Shown here piece after piece: positions 32,142-41,040 of a stretch of DNA of 64,000 bases (position 1 is its first letter; each line of letters begins with the position of its first letter). Below the pieces are notes generated by a model. The model was not told where the DNA came from and made no database searches. It saw only the letters and a list, made by a program, of their open reading frames with translations. The translations under genes and the position numbers were made by a program. Source of the DNA: JANQIO01 sp965229625. Its GTDB lineage: Bacteria; Pseudomonadota; Gammaproteobacteria; Pseudomonadales; Halieaceae. The stretch is from positions 1,860,001 through 1,924,000 of the forward strand of contig CBDDJJ010000001.1 in assembly GCA_965229625.1 (NCBI GenBank). Reading direction: 5' to 3'.

Positions 32142-33580
32142 AGCCCGTTGACTCCATCGTCTTGCTTGCTCTTGTCCTGCTCGGTGTTTTCTTCCGGCAG
32201 GCCCTTGATGCGGTGCTCCACCCACAACGGCAGGAAGGCGATCGCATCACAGACCTCGGCGAGGAATGGGCCCGCACCGCGGAACAGTGCACCTGAGATG
32301 CGCAGGGTGGTGGCCAGCACGCGAATCAGCGCCACGGTGAACACACCCAGCACGGTGCGCAGAGAATGAATGAAGGTTTCCAGCGGAATCGCCACGAAGG
32401 TCAGCGCGAAGGGCAGGATGAAGCCCATACCCATCTGCGCGGCAGTGGTAATCCACATGAAAGGCGGCGGCCCGGCGGCGACTTCATCACCGCGCAGCAT
32501 GGCGGAGGTGGCGAGTTCATCCTGCACCAGGATTTCGCGCATGAAGGCGAGGCCCGCCTCCACCAGCGCCAGCGAGGTGAGAATGCCCAGGGAAATCCAC
32601 ACCATGCGTACGCGCAGGCGGTCATCCAGGGCGCTGATCACCGGGAACAGCCGGGTAATGCGTAGGGACTCCATCAGGAACAGGCCCATGGAGATTTCCA
32701 CCATGATGATGACCAGGGCGGCAATATCCGCCACCTGCATGCTGCCAATGGTGCTGGTGCCGCCGACCATCTCGGCCATCGGCCGGGCGATCAGGTTGAA
32801 GTTGATGATGGCGCCACCCACGGCGATGGCCAGCACGAAGCTGGACACGAAGAACTGGGTCAGCGAAGAAGACGACAGCCTGCGCAGCGCGGCATCGGAA
32901 CCCTTGTTGATCTCGCCATAGTCGGCCATGTGGTTGTCGATGGCGCTGGCGCGATCCAGCAGGCGCTGCAAGCGGGTTTCGGCGCCACCCAGGCGCCGCA
33001 CCAGTTCCTGCCAGTGGGGCCGGGCCCGGCTCAGCAGGCGGTGGCGCTCGCGGGAATCCTTGCGGTACTCGTTGATAGCGCGCTCTTCCATGTCCTCGAT
33101 GGACTGGTGCACGCTTTCCAGCATGGTCGCCACCATCCCCTCGGCCTTGGGAATCTGCGCAATGGCGGCCACGGCCTCGGTCCAGCCGTGGGGTGCCGGC
33201 GGCACCTCTCGTGAGCGCTGGTAGTCTTCCTCGATGGCGGTAATGGCCTCACTGACCTGGCGGTGCAGGGCCGGGTAGTCACCCAGTTCCTTGCGCACCG
33301 TGTGGTCGATGCGCTCGAACTCGCGCTCCACCGCCCGTTCGGCTGCCTGGCGGCCCTGTTCCAGCAGCACTTCCCGGTTACGCGCCTGCAGCGTTTGCTC
33401 GGAATGCCTCAGTGCCACGCTGCCCATGCGGCAGGCGCGGTACAGGGTGTTGCCAGCATGCAGGAGGCCGGCGCGCAGCGAGCTGCGGCTGAAGTAGACC
33501 ACCAGCGACAGGCTCAGGAATGCCAGCAGAAGCGACAGACCTGGATAGGGGGTAATGCTCAGAACATCTGACCAACTCAT
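32114..33580 (-). CDS. large membrane protein with cytoplasmic coiled-coil region (partner of vWA lipoprotein)
   Basis: A 488-aa protein read from ATG at 33580 with GGAGG 7 bp upstream. One span near residues 12-32 is followed by about 230 charged, helix-rich residues (AERAVEREFERID; RERHRLLSRARPH; RLQRLLDRASAID) and then several C-terminal spans (about 265-290, 310-335, 355-375, 405-445). It ends with a Lys/Asp-rich tail (EENTEQDKSKQDDG). No family was recognised. The overlapping vWA lipoprotein gene and an upstream CRP-type site suggest a regulated envelope complex. Confidence 0.65.
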   Translation of the reverse strand: MSWSDVLSITPYPGLSLLLAFLSLSLVVYFSRSSLRAGLLHAGNTLYRACRMGSVALRHSEQTLQARNREVLLEQGRQAAERAVEREFERIDHTVRKELGDYPALHRQVSEAITAIEEDYQRSREVPPAPHGWTEAVAAIAQIPKAEGMVATMLESVHQSIEDMEERAINEYRKDSRERHRLLSRARPHWQELVRRLGGAETRLQRLLDRASAIDNHMADYGEINKGSDAALRRLSSSSLTQFFVSSFVLAIAVGGAIINFNLIARPMAEMVGGTSTIGSMQVADIAALVIIMVEISMGLFLMESLRITRLFPVISALDDRLRVRMVWISLGILTSLALVEAGLAFMREILVQDELATSAMLRGDEVAAGPPPFMWITTAAQMGMGFILPFALTFVAIPLETFIHSLRTVLGVFTVALIRVLATTLRISGALFRGAGPFLAEVCDAIAFLPLWVEHRIKGLPEENTEQDKSKQDDGVNGLWKNSLEQH

Positions 33581-33649
33581 AGTGAAGCCCTCCACTTTCC
33601 CTATTGATGGCAGGGAGCAGAGAACCGCGCCAACGGCTGAAGAAGAGAC

Positions 33650-33665
33650 TGTGACCGCTGTCACA
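33650..33665 (-). promoter_or_regulatory. consensus CRP/Vfr-type binding site
   Basis: TGTGACCGCTGTCACA matches TGTGA-N6-TCACA exactly. Its centre is about 77 bp upstream of the membrane-protein ATG (33580). A possible -10 (ATCAAT, read on the minus strand at 33603-33608) would put it near -61.5, a class I CRP position. A partial copy, TGTGACAGCTGTCTGC, is at 33691-33706. Confidence 0.6.
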
Positions 33666-33722
33666 GACGCAAAAAGTGAGTTGATGGGAGTGTGACAGCT
33701 GTCTGCGGCGGTGGGGAACTCT

Positions 33723-33755
33723 CCGGGAATGACGCCGCCGCGGCGTCACTCCCGG
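33723..33755 (-). terminator. strong hairpin after the OmpA-family gene
   Basis: Arms CCGGGA-A-TGACGCCG and CGGCGTCA-C-TCCCGG close a CCG loop with one mismatch. It lies 16 bp downstream of the OmpA-family stop codon on the minus strand. No T-run follows, so it may be a rho-assisted or processing hairpin instead of a classical terminator. Confidence 0.5.
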
Positions 33756-33771
33756 ATGCCAGACCTGGGAT

Positions 33772-34827
33772 TTACTCCATGCGGTCTTCGGTAGCGATGC
33801 TCGCCGCGACACGGCGGTTGGCCGCGCGACCTTCCTCCGTGTCGTTGCTGGCGACGGGCTGCGATTCACCGTAACCCTTCGCTTCCAGGCGACTGCCGTC
33901 GATGCCAAAGCGGCTGGTCAACACCTCGATGACCGCCTCTGCGCGACGCTGCGACAGGCCCTGGTTGTAGGCTTCCGGACCCATGCTGTCGGTGTGCGCC
34001 TCGATCTCGGCGGTCACCTCCGGATGGCGTTTCATGAAGTCGGCCAGCTGCTCAATATCGTCGAGGTAGTCGGTATCCACATCGGCGGAGTCAAAGCCGA
34101 AGTTCACCTTCAGCTCTACCGATTCACCGGCGATGAAGCGCGGCTCACAACCGCGCTCATCCACAGTGCGACCCGGGGGCGTGCCAGGGCAGGCGTCGTT
34201 TTCATCGATGACGCCGTCACCGTCGCTGTCCAGCGGCTCGGGCTCAGGCTCTGGTGCGGCCGCAGCAGCCGCCACGGGTGCGGCACTGCGCTTCGCGGGA
34301 GTGCCCAGGCGGTAGGAGAGGCCAATGGAGACCGTGAAATCGCTGGTGCTGTCGCCAAAGCCGAACAGGTAGCGGGCGTCACCACGCAGGCTGAAGTTGT
34401 CGGTGAAGTACCAGTGCACCCCGCCGCCGAAGTTGCCTTCGCTGTCCACATCGTCCAGGTTGCCGTTGGGCACGTCCCACTCGCGCTCGAGCTGGCCGCC
34501 GCCGAATGCCAGGTAGGGCTGCACGTTGCCGGTCGGTTTGAGGTAGTACAGGGCATCGAGGTGCCAGCGCAGGGTGTCCACGTCGAAACCGTTGTCACCA
34601 TCGGCCTCGCCGTCGCTATACCAGAACTCGGCGGCCCAACGCTCTGTGAAACGGTACTCCAGGGCCCCAAAGTAGGCGGAGTCATCGTCGACTTCACGCT
34701 CGTCGTCAAAGACGTTGTAGCTGCCACCAGCAGAGAAGGTTATTGGTGGGCCCTCCGCCACGGCGGCCGGTGCCAGCGACACCAGTGCCGCCATCAGGAA
34801 GGGAAACATAGCTTTGGGGCTGTGCAT
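33772..34827 (-). CDS. OmpA-family outer membrane protein
   Basis: A 351-aa protein read from ATG at 34827 (MHSPKAMFPF). Its signal peptide is about 22 residues. An N-terminal eight-stranded barrel (residues about 25-190; GSYNVFDDE, FGGGVHWYFTDN) is followed by an Ala/Pro/Glu-rich linker, a calcium-binding thrombospondin type 3-like repeat (DSDGDGVIDENDACPGT) and a C-terminal OmpA peptidoglycan-binding domain (HTDSMGPEAYNQGLSQRRAE). It links outer membrane to peptidoglycan. The domain order matches OprF-like proteins. It is encoded upstream of the membrane/vWA gene pair on the same strand. Confidence 0.9.
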   Translation of the reverse strand: MHSPKAMFPFLMAALVSLAPAAVAEGPPITFSAGGSYNVFDDEREVDDDSAYFGALEYRFTERWAAEFWYSDGEADGDNGFDVDTLRWHLDALYYLKPTGNVQPYLAFGGGQLEREWDVPNGNLDDVDSEGNFGGGVHWYFTDNFSLRGDARYLFGFGDSTSDFTVSIGLSYRLGTPAKRSAAPVAAAAAAPEPEPEPLDSDGDGVIDENDACPGTPPGRTVDERGCEPRFIAGESVELKVNFGFDSADVDTDYLDDIEQLADFMKRHPEVTAEIEAHTDSMGPEAYNQGLSQRRAEAVIEVLTSRFGIDGSRLEAKGYGESQPVASNDTEEGRAANRRVAASIATEDRME

Positions 34828-34958
34828 GGGGGCGAACTCCTTGTCTGTTTGTTGTGTGGATGCCGATGCATCCCAAGCATAGCAACGGGATGAGTAAATC
34901 ACTATTGCAGCAAAGTTTTGTGGAGCTTTCGTGACGCCTGGGCTGGCCCTGGTTCGCG

Positions 34959-35660
34959 TTACCAGCCCAGCCGCGACTTGATAAAGGGGATGGTCAGAGT
35001 GCGCTGCAGGGCCATGGAATCGCGGTCCAGGGTTTCCAGCACGTCCATCAAGGCGCTCATGGCGCGCGGCGCCCGGGACAGGATGTAGCGCCCCGCCTCT
35101 TCCTCCAGCACCAGCCCCCGGCGCTCAGCGCGAAACCGCAGGATCTCAAGCTTGGCGGCATCGTTGGGTGCCTCGAGCTGGAACACCACCCCCCAACTCA
35201 GGCGTGATGCCAGGTCGGGCAGTGAAATGGCCAGTTGGCGCGGGGCCGCGTCGGCGCTCAGCAACAGGCGGCAACCACGCTCCCGGGCCCGGTTGATGAA
35301 ATGAAACAGCGCCAGCTCCCAGTCTGCGTCACCGGCTACCGCGTGCAGGTTGTCCAGGCAGACGCGGGCCAGGGCTTCGACGCCATCCAGCACGTGATCA
35401 GGTGCCATTCGGTTGAGCTGGTCCAGCGGCAGGTAGAGCGCCTCGCCGGAGCCCGATGCGTGACAGGCACCCTGTAGCAGGTGGCTGCGGCCGCTGCCGG
35501 GTGGGCCATGCAGGAAAATACTGGGCTCACCCTCCAGGCCGGTTTGCGATTCCAGCATGCCGCGCAGGGGACCCAGCGCGGGGCTGAACAGGAAGTTATC
35601 GAGGGTGGCATCGTCACGCAGGTGCACCGGCAGGGCCAGCTGTGCAGCTTCAACGGGCAT
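34959..35660 (-). CDS. hda: DnaA regulatory inactivator Hda
   Basis: A 233-aa AAA+ protein related to DnaA domain III. Walker A is HGPPGSGRSHLLQ near residue 50. Hda promotes hydrolysis of DnaA-bound ATP with the sliding clamp after initiation. The N-terminal QLALPVHLRDDATLDNF contains the clamp-binding QL(A/S)LP-type motif (residues about 7-11). It overlaps the AI-2E transporter gene by 11 bp, as in Pseudomonas, where hda, the permease gene and DUF2066 are next to purMN. Confidence 0.92.
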   Translation of the reverse strand: MPVEAAQLALPVHLRDDATLDNFLFSPALGPLRGMLESQTGLEGEPSIFLHGPPGSGRSHLLQGACHASGSGEALYLPLDQLNRMAPDHVLDGVEALARVCLDNLHAVAGDADWELALFHFINRARERGCRLLLSADAAPRQLAISLPDLASRLSWGVVFQLEAPNDAAKLEILRFRAERRGLVLEEEAGRYILSRAPRAMSALMDVLETLDRDSMALQRTLTIPFIKSRLGW

Positions 35661-36759
35661 TGTCGGTCTCGCTGGCCGTCTCGCCCCCGGTGGCGTAGAA
35701 GTCAGAGGCCTGGTAGTAGTCCTTGACGTGCCTCAGCAGCACGGCGATCACCGCCGCCACCGGCAGGCCGATCAGCACACCAACGAAGCCCGCCAGCTGC
35801 CCACCCGCCAGGACGGCGAATATTACTGCCACCGGGTGCAGGCCGATGCGGTCGCCCACCAGGTAAGGGGTCAGGATATAGCTCTCGATCATCTGGGCGA
35901 CACCAAAGACCGCTGCCACACCCAGCAGCGCGCTGAACTCCCCGAACTGGATCCAGGCGGCAATGGCCGCAGCACCAATGCCCATCACGGTCCCCAGGTA
36001 GGGCACGATGGCAAACAGGCCGGCAAACACGCCAATGGCCACCGCCACATCCAGGCCGATAATCACCAGGCCCATGGAATAAATGATGGTGAGCGCCATC
36101 ATCACCAGCAACTGGCCGCGCATGAAGGCGCCGATGACCTCATCGATCTCCCGGGCCAGCCCGACGGCCTTGCCCTGCCAGTCTTCCGGCAGCAGGCTCA
36201 TGACCTTGGGCGTGATCTTGTCCCAGTCGCGCAGCAGGTAGAAGGCCACCACCGGGATCAGCACCGCGTTCCCCAGGGAGACGGCAAAATTGGCGCTGGA
36301 GCTGCCAACGTAGCGGCCGATGGCGGCCAGCATCTTGCCCAGGGATTGCCAGTTCTCCGCCAGGGTCTGCTTGACCCTTAGCTGCGGCACCGCTTCCGGC
36401 GGCAGCGCCAGGGCTTCGGTCAGCCAGGGCAGCACACTGGTGGTGGCCCATTCGTAGGCCACCGGGATACCGCGCACCAGCACATTCACCTGGCTGATCA
36501 GCAGCGGCAGCATGATGGCCGCGGCACCGAGCAGGAAGACTGTCAGGCCCAGGAATACCAGGGTCACCGCCAGGTTGCGGCCCAGGCCACGGCGTTCCAG
36601 CCAGTCGGTCGCCGGGTCACCCAGATAGGCGATCAGCGCGCCCACCACAAACGGCGAAAGAATGGGGCGCAGCTCGTAGGTCAGCCACAGCAGCAGCGCC
36701 AGGGTCAGCATCAGGGGCAGACCGAGGAACTGGCGGCTGGGCCGCATCATGGATTCCAT
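35650..36759 (-). CDS. AI-2E family transporter (PerM-type membrane protein)
   Basis: A 369-aa multi-span membrane protein. Segments MLTLALLLWLTYELRPILSP, VFLGLTVFLLGAAAIMLPLL and IIGLDVAVAIGVFAGLFAIV-PYLGTVMG (quoted in part) match the AI-2E/PerM family; the PYLGT motif is highly conserved. Substrate roles (AI-2 export, Na+/H+ exchange) differ among members. It is between DUF2066 and hda and overlaps both by a few bases, a typical gammaproteobacterial arrangement. Confidence 0.88.
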   Translation of the reverse strand: MESMMRPSRQFLGLPLMLTLALLLWLTYELRPILSPFVVGALIAYLGDPATDWLERRGLGRNLAVTLVFLGLTVFLLGAAAIMLPLLISQVNVLVRGIPVAYEWATTSVLPWLTEALALPPEAVPQLRVKQTLAENWQSLGKMLAAIGRYVGSSSANFAVSLGNAVLIPVVAFYLLRDWDKITPKVMSLLPEDWQGKAVGLAREIDEVIGAFMRGQLLVMMALTIIYSMGLVIIGLDVAVAIGVFAGLFAIVPYLGTVMGIGAAAIAAWIQFGEFSALLGVAAVFGVAQMIESYILTPYLVGDRIGLHPVAVIFAVLAGGQLAGFVGVLIGLPVAAVIAVLLRHVKDYYQASDFYATGGETASETDNAR

Positions 36760-37802
36760 CGATACACCAGGTCGAGGTTGATGGGGCCGCGGCGCAGGGG
36801 TTCGGGCGCTTCCAGCCGCTCGAGGCGGCGATTCAGTGAAACGATACGATGCAGCTGCTCGGGCTCGGCCTGGGCGGCCAGCCGGAATACCACGCTGTCG
36901 CCCTCCAGGTAAGCAGGCCAGGCGTCGTCAATGAGTTCAACGGCCTCCAGCAGGGCCAGTACGTCCCGGTACTGCTGAAAGTCTGCCACCGCGTCCACGC
37001 GCACCAGCACCTCGCGACCCTGGCTGGCGCCGGCCGCCACCGCGTAGCGCTCCGCCATCCGGTCAGCCACAAAGTCCACCGCGCTGGCGGTAAACACCGG
37101 GGCCGGCTCACCATAGAAACTCGCGGAGGAGGAATCGCTGTTGTACAGGTAGGTCCAGTCACCCATCCAGCGCTCACCCGGCAGCAGGGTCAGGCGGCCC
37201 GCCAGCACATTGGCAACACCGTAGCGCTCGGAGGCAGAGAGAATGGCCAATTCGTCCATGCGCCACAGGTCGCGCACGTCCAGGGCCACGGTATCCTGCA
37301 GGTCGTGCAGCGGGTAAACCGCGGGGACTCCGCGTCGCTCCAGTTCCTGGGCGAGACGCTCGAACAACTCGGGGTCGGATTCGGCGCTGGCCATGCGCCG
37401 GCGGCTGCCGTCATCGATGACCAGCCACATCAGCAGCGGTGGCCGGTTGGCGGTCCACAGCGGCGCGCGCGCCTCCAGCAGCAGCTCGTTTACCAGCTGG
37501 GGGTCAAAATGCACCTGCAATTCGAGGCTGTCATCATCCGGCCTCAGGTAGCGGTAGCGCTGCATATAGTTGGAGGCATCGGCCAGGGATTGCTGGAGAA
37601 ACGGGTTCTCCAGCACGTCGGGGCTGCCCGAGGTTTTCACAAACACCTGGGCCAGGGCTTCCCGGGTGCCGCGCGACAGTTCGCCCGCGGAGTGGTTATC
37701 TACCGGCACCCGCGCACGGTGCAGGTCTTCCACCAGCACCGCCCTGGCAGACAGGGATAGCAGCAGGATGGCACTGGCCAGCAGGGCCTGTCTCAGCCTC
37801 AC
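36747..37802 (-). CDS. DUF2066-domain protein, secreted
   Basis: A 351-aa protein using GTG at 37802, since a much longer reading would run across the opposite strand of purM. The signal peptide (LRQALLASAILLLSLSARA) is followed by a DUF2066 domain (EALAQVFVKTSGSPDVL, YRYLRPDDDSLELQVHFDPQ). DUF2066 proteins adjoin purM and hda in Pseudomonas-like genomes, and their function is unknown. It overlaps the permease gene by 13 bp. Confidence 0.85.
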   Translation of the reverse strand: MRLRQALLASAILLLSLSARAVLVEDLHRARVPVDNHSAGELSRGTREALAQVFVKTSGSPDVLENPFLQQSLADASNYMQRYRYLRPDDDSLELQVHFDPQLVNELLLEARAPLWTANRPPLLMWLVIDDGSRRRMASAESDPELFERLAQELERRGVPAVYPLHDLQDTVALDVRDLWRMDELAILSASERYGVANVLAGRLTLLPGERWMGDWTYLYNSDSSSASFYGEPAPVFTASAVDFVADRMAERYAVAAGASQGREVLVRVDAVADFQQYRDVLALLEAVELIDDAWPAYLEGDSVVFRLAAQAEPEQLHRIVSLNRRLERLEAPEPLRRGPINLDLVYRWNP

Positions 37803-37901
37803 GTGATGTGTCTCGGGGAGTTCATCGCCCGCGGATTTTAGCAGTACCGGGGCGCGCTGCGACAGGATAGAATACCGCCTTTTTCCACATCCCCAGCCAG
37901 C

Positions 37902-38951
37902 ATGAGCGACCAGCCCGCCAACCCCACCCAGCTCAGTTACAAGGATGCCGGCGTCGATATCGATGCCGGTGAAGCGCTGGTCCAGCGCATCAAGCATGTC
38001 GCCAAACGCACCCACCGGCCGGAAGTCATGGGCGGCCTGGGCGGCTTCGGCGCGCTGTGTGAGATTCCCGCCGGCTACCGGCAACCGGTGCTGGTGTCCG
38101 GGACTGACGGGGTGGGCACCAAGCTCAAGCTGGCCATGGACCTGGGCATTCACGACAGCATCGGCATCGACCTGGTGGCCATGTGCGTCAACGACCTGGC
38201 GGTGGCCGGCGCCGAACCGCTGTTCTTCCTCGATTATTACGCCACCGGCAAGCTGTCGGTCGATACGGCTGCCGCGGTGGTGGAAGGCATCGGCCGCGGC
38301 TGTGAACTGGCAGGCTGCGCCCTGGTCGGCGGCGAGACCGCCGAAATGCCGGGCATGTACGAGGGTGAGGACTACGACCTGGCGGGTTTTTGTGTCGGGG
38401 TGGTGGAGAAGTCCGAAATTATCGACGGCAGCGCGGTAGCCGCCGGCGACGTGCTGATCGGCCTGGCCTCCAGCGGCCCCCACTCCAACGGCTACTCCCT
38501 GGTCCGCAAGATCATCGAGGTGGCCGGTGCCGACCTGGCAGCGGACTTCGGCGGCCGCAGCCTGGGCGCCACCCTGCTGGAACCCACCCGCATCTACGTC
38601 AAATCCCTGCTGGAACTGTTCAAGACAGTAAACGTCAGGGCGCTGTGCCACATCACCGGCGGCGGCCTGCTGGAGAACCTGCCGCGGGTGATTCCCGAAG
38701 GTGCCAGCGCGGTCATCGACACCGGGAGCTGGGCCTGGCCGCCGGTGTTCGACTGGCTCCGGGAGCGCGGCAACGTCGATACCCATGAGATGTACCGCAC
38801 CTTCAACTGTGGCGTCGGTATGGTCGTCTGCGTGGCAGCGGCCGAAGCCGACGCGGCGCTGGCGCAGCTTGCCGCCAGCGGGGAAACTGCCTGGCGCCTG
38901 GGCCGCATCGAGGAGGGCGCCGAGCAACCGGTGGTACTGGCGGGCCTGTGA
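37902..38951 (+). CDS. purM: phosphoribosylformylglycinamidine cyclo-ligase
   Basis: A 349-aa enzyme of purine synthesis (AIR synthetase). Characteristic motifs are YKDAGVDIDAG at the N-terminus, SGTDGVGTKLKLA and the later GGETAEMPGMY and ITGGGLLENLPR. It converts FGAM to AIR with ATP. It overlaps purN by 4 bp (GTGA), forming the usual purMN operon. Confidence 0.96.
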   Translation: MSDQPANPTQLSYKDAGVDIDAGEALVQRIKHVAKRTHRPEVMGGLGGFGALCEIPAGYRQPVLVSGTDGVGTKLKLAMDLGIHDSIGIDLVAMCVNDLAVAGAEPLFFLDYYATGKLSVDTAAAVVEGIGRGCELAGCALVGGETAEMPGMYEGEDYDLAGFCVGVVEKSEIIDGSAVAAGDVLIGLASSGPHSNGYSLVRKIIEVAGADLAADFGGRSLGATLLEPTRIYVKSLLELFKTVNVRALCHITGGGLLENLPRVIPEGASAVIDTGSWAWPPVFDWLRERGNVDTHEMYRTFNCGVGMVVCVAAAEADAALAQLAASGETAWRLGRIEEGAEQPVVLAGL

Positions 38952-39601
38952 AGCTCGCGATACTGATCTCCGGCAGCGGCTCCAACCTGCAGGCCTTCAT
39001 CGATGCCTGCGCCAGCGGCGCCCTGCCTGCCAGCATCGCGCTGGTGCTCAGCAACAAACCCGGCGCGGGCGGTCTCGAGCGTGCCGAGGCGGCGGGCATA
39101 CCGACCCTGACCATCGACCATCGCAACTTCGACAGCCGCGAGGCATTCGACCAGGCCATGCTGGATGCACTGGCACCGGTGGCGCCGGACCTGGTGATTC
39201 TCGCGGGCTTTATGCGCATTCTTACGCCAGCCTTTATTGCCGCCTTCCGGGGCCGCCTGCTGAATATCCACCCGTCCCTGTTGCCGAAGTATCCCGGGCT
39301 CAATACTCACCAACGCGCGCTGGATGCGGGTGACACCGAGGTCGGCGCTACCGTGCACTTTGTCACCGAGGAGCTGGACGGCGGCCCACCGCTGCTGTTC
39401 GCCCGGGTGCCGGTGGCAGCCGGAGATGATGCACAGTCGCTGGCGGACAAGGTGCAGCGGCGCGAACACGTCATCTACCCGCTGGCAGCGCGCTGGTTTA
39501 TTGATAGCCGCCTGGTGTTGCAGGACAAGCGGGCGCTGCTGGACGGGCAGCCTTTGCCGGCCAGCGGTATTGATCTCGAGATGGTGAACGAACCGGGCTG
39601 A
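38948..39601 (+). CDS. purN: phosphoribosylglycinamide formyltransferase
   Basis: A 217-aa enzyme that transfers a formyl group from 10-formyl-THF to GAR. The start is GTG 38948, which overlaps the purM stop. Motifs include LISGSGSNLQAFID, the catalytic block (HPSLLPKYPGLNTHQRALD) and the conserved D of VTEELDGGP. Folate-dependent activity relates loosely to the folate link of the PTPS-like gene but the two are far apart. Confidence 0.96.
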   Translation: MKLAILISGSGSNLQAFIDACASGALPASIALVLSNKPGAGGLERAEAAGIPTLTIDHRNFDSREAFDQAMLDALAPVAPDLVILAGFMRILTPAFIAAFRGRLLNIHPSLLPKYPGLNTHQRALDAGDTEVGATVHFVTEELDGGPPLLFARVPVAAGDDAQSLADKVQRREHVIYPLAARWFIDSRLVLQDKRALLDGQPLPASGIDLEMVNEPG

Positions 39602-39615
39602 GCGCGAGGCTCGGC

Positions 39616-41040
39616 CTACTTCATCTGGCCCAGGGCCCGGGCAGCATTTTCCACGTAGCGCTGCTCGGTACGGATGCGCTCTTCAGCCACCGGGTCCGGC
39701 GCCAGGCGCAGGGCATAACCGAGCTGGGAACGGGCCTCCAGCATGCGCCCGTTCAGGTAGAAATACTGGGCACGGGACTGGTGCAGGCCGTAGGTATTGC
39801 CGGTCAGCCCCTGGGTTTCCGCCAGTACGTACCAGACATAGGGGTCACTGGGACGCCGGTCCGCCTGTCCCTGCAGAATCTTCTCGGCCTCGGTGTAGCG
39901 GCCGGCCCGCAGGTGGGCCTTGGACACCGCCATGGTCAGCGGGTAGTTGCCCGGCATCAGCATCCACTGCCGGCCCAGCAGCGACAGGGCATCATCGAAT
40001 TCACCGGATTCGATGTGGATATCCGCTTCTGCCAGCAGGTAGGGCAGGTTGTCCGGGCGATAGCTGCGCAGCGGCTCCAGCAATTCCATGGCCTCGGCAA
40101 ACTTCCGTTGCCGGGTCAGCACCAGCACCAGGCCGTACTGCTGGGCTTCCGCGTTGCGGCCCTTGCGTTTCAGGCGCTTGCGGAACCAGGCCTCGGCCTC
40201 TTCGTCGGTGCGGAAGCTGCTGGCCTGCACGCGCATGCGCATGAGCTGGAAATCCGGGTTGTCGTCAAACACCTTGCGGGGATACTGCCGCGCCCGGTTG
40301 CGGGCATCAGCGATCCGGGTTTCAGTCAGCGGGTGGGTCATCAGGAATTCCGGCGGCCGGCTGTAGCTGCGGCTTTCGGCCTGCATCACTTCGAACATAT
40401 TCGCGGCCCCGGCGGGGTCGAGGCCGGCCCGCGCCAGGTTCTGGATACCCACCCGGTCCGCCTCGCGCTCGTGGGCGCGGCTGAAGCGCAGCTGGTTCTG
40501 CTGGGCCGCCGCCTGGGTCCCGGCGATGGTAGCGATGCCGGCGTCCCCGGCTCCGGCCACCACGGCCACCATGCCGCCCAGCAGGCCCAGCAGCGTGGGA
40601 ATCTGGCTGCGTTGGGCCGCCTCGACGCTGCGCGACCAGTGCCGCTGGCTGACGTGGGCCAGTTCGTGGGTGAGCACCGAGGCCAGTTGCGCCTCGCTCT
40701 GGGCATTCTGCACCAGCCCGCTGTGAACGCCAACCACGCCGCCGGGTACCGCGAAGGCGTTGATGGAGGAAGCCTCCACGGTAATCAATACCAGCCTGCG
40801 GTCCTGCAGCTCGCTGGTCTCCGCCAGCCGGAACAGCAGGGTTTCCAGATACTCCTGCATCAGCGGGTCTTCCAGGGCAGGCACCTGGCGCCGGTAGGAC
40901 ATCAGCCACACCCGGCCCATCGTGTATTCCTGGCCGACCGGGATCACCCCGGTCTCACCCATGGTGGGCAGGTCGTCGCGCTGGGCCTGGGCCGGCACCT
41001 GCAACAGGGCCAGCAACAGGAATAGGAAGAAGCCGCGCAT
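39616..41040 (-). CDS. bepA: M48-family periplasmic metalloprotease, BepA-like
   Basis: A 474-aa protein with a signal peptide (LFLLLALLQVPAQAQ) and the M48 zinc motif HELAH (H125, E126, H129) inside VLTHELAHVSQRHW. The C-terminal half contains TPR-type repeats (LLEPLRSYRPDNLPYLLAEADIHIESGEF, quoted in part; GRYTEAEKILQGQAD). E. coli BepA processes and degrades outer-membrane proteins such as LptD. It begins at the dcd stop with a one-base overlap. Function is inferred from family and domain order. Confidence 0.9.
   Translation of the reverse strand: MRGFFLFLLLALLQVPAQAQRDDLPTMGETGVIPVGQEYTMGRVWLMSYRRQVPALEDPLMQEYLETLLFRLAETSELQDRRLVLITVEASSINAFAVPGGVVGVHSGLVQNAQSEAQLASVLTHELAHVSQRHWSRSVEAAQRSQIPTLLGLLGGMVAVVAGAGDAGIATIAGTQAAAQQNQLRFSRAHEREADRVGIQNLARAGLDPAGAANMFEVMQAESRSYSRPPEFLMTHPLTETRIADARNRARQYPRKVFDDNPDFQLMRMRVQASSFRTDEEAEAWFRKRLKRKGRNAEAQQYGLVLVLTRQRKFAEAMELLEPLRSYRPDNLPYLLAEADIHIESGEFDDALSLLGRQWMLMPGNYPLTMAVSKAHLRAGRYTEAEKILQGQADRRPSDPYVWYVLAETQGLTGNTYGLHQSRAQYFYLNGRMLEARSQLGYALRLAPDPVAEERIRTEQRYVENAARALGQMK

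Noticed and set aside
36747..38927. 726-codon minus-strand frame covering DUF2066 and purM antisense
   Set aside because: Only the last 351 codons resemble DUF2066; the rest is the antisense of purM. The start is placed at GTG 37802.
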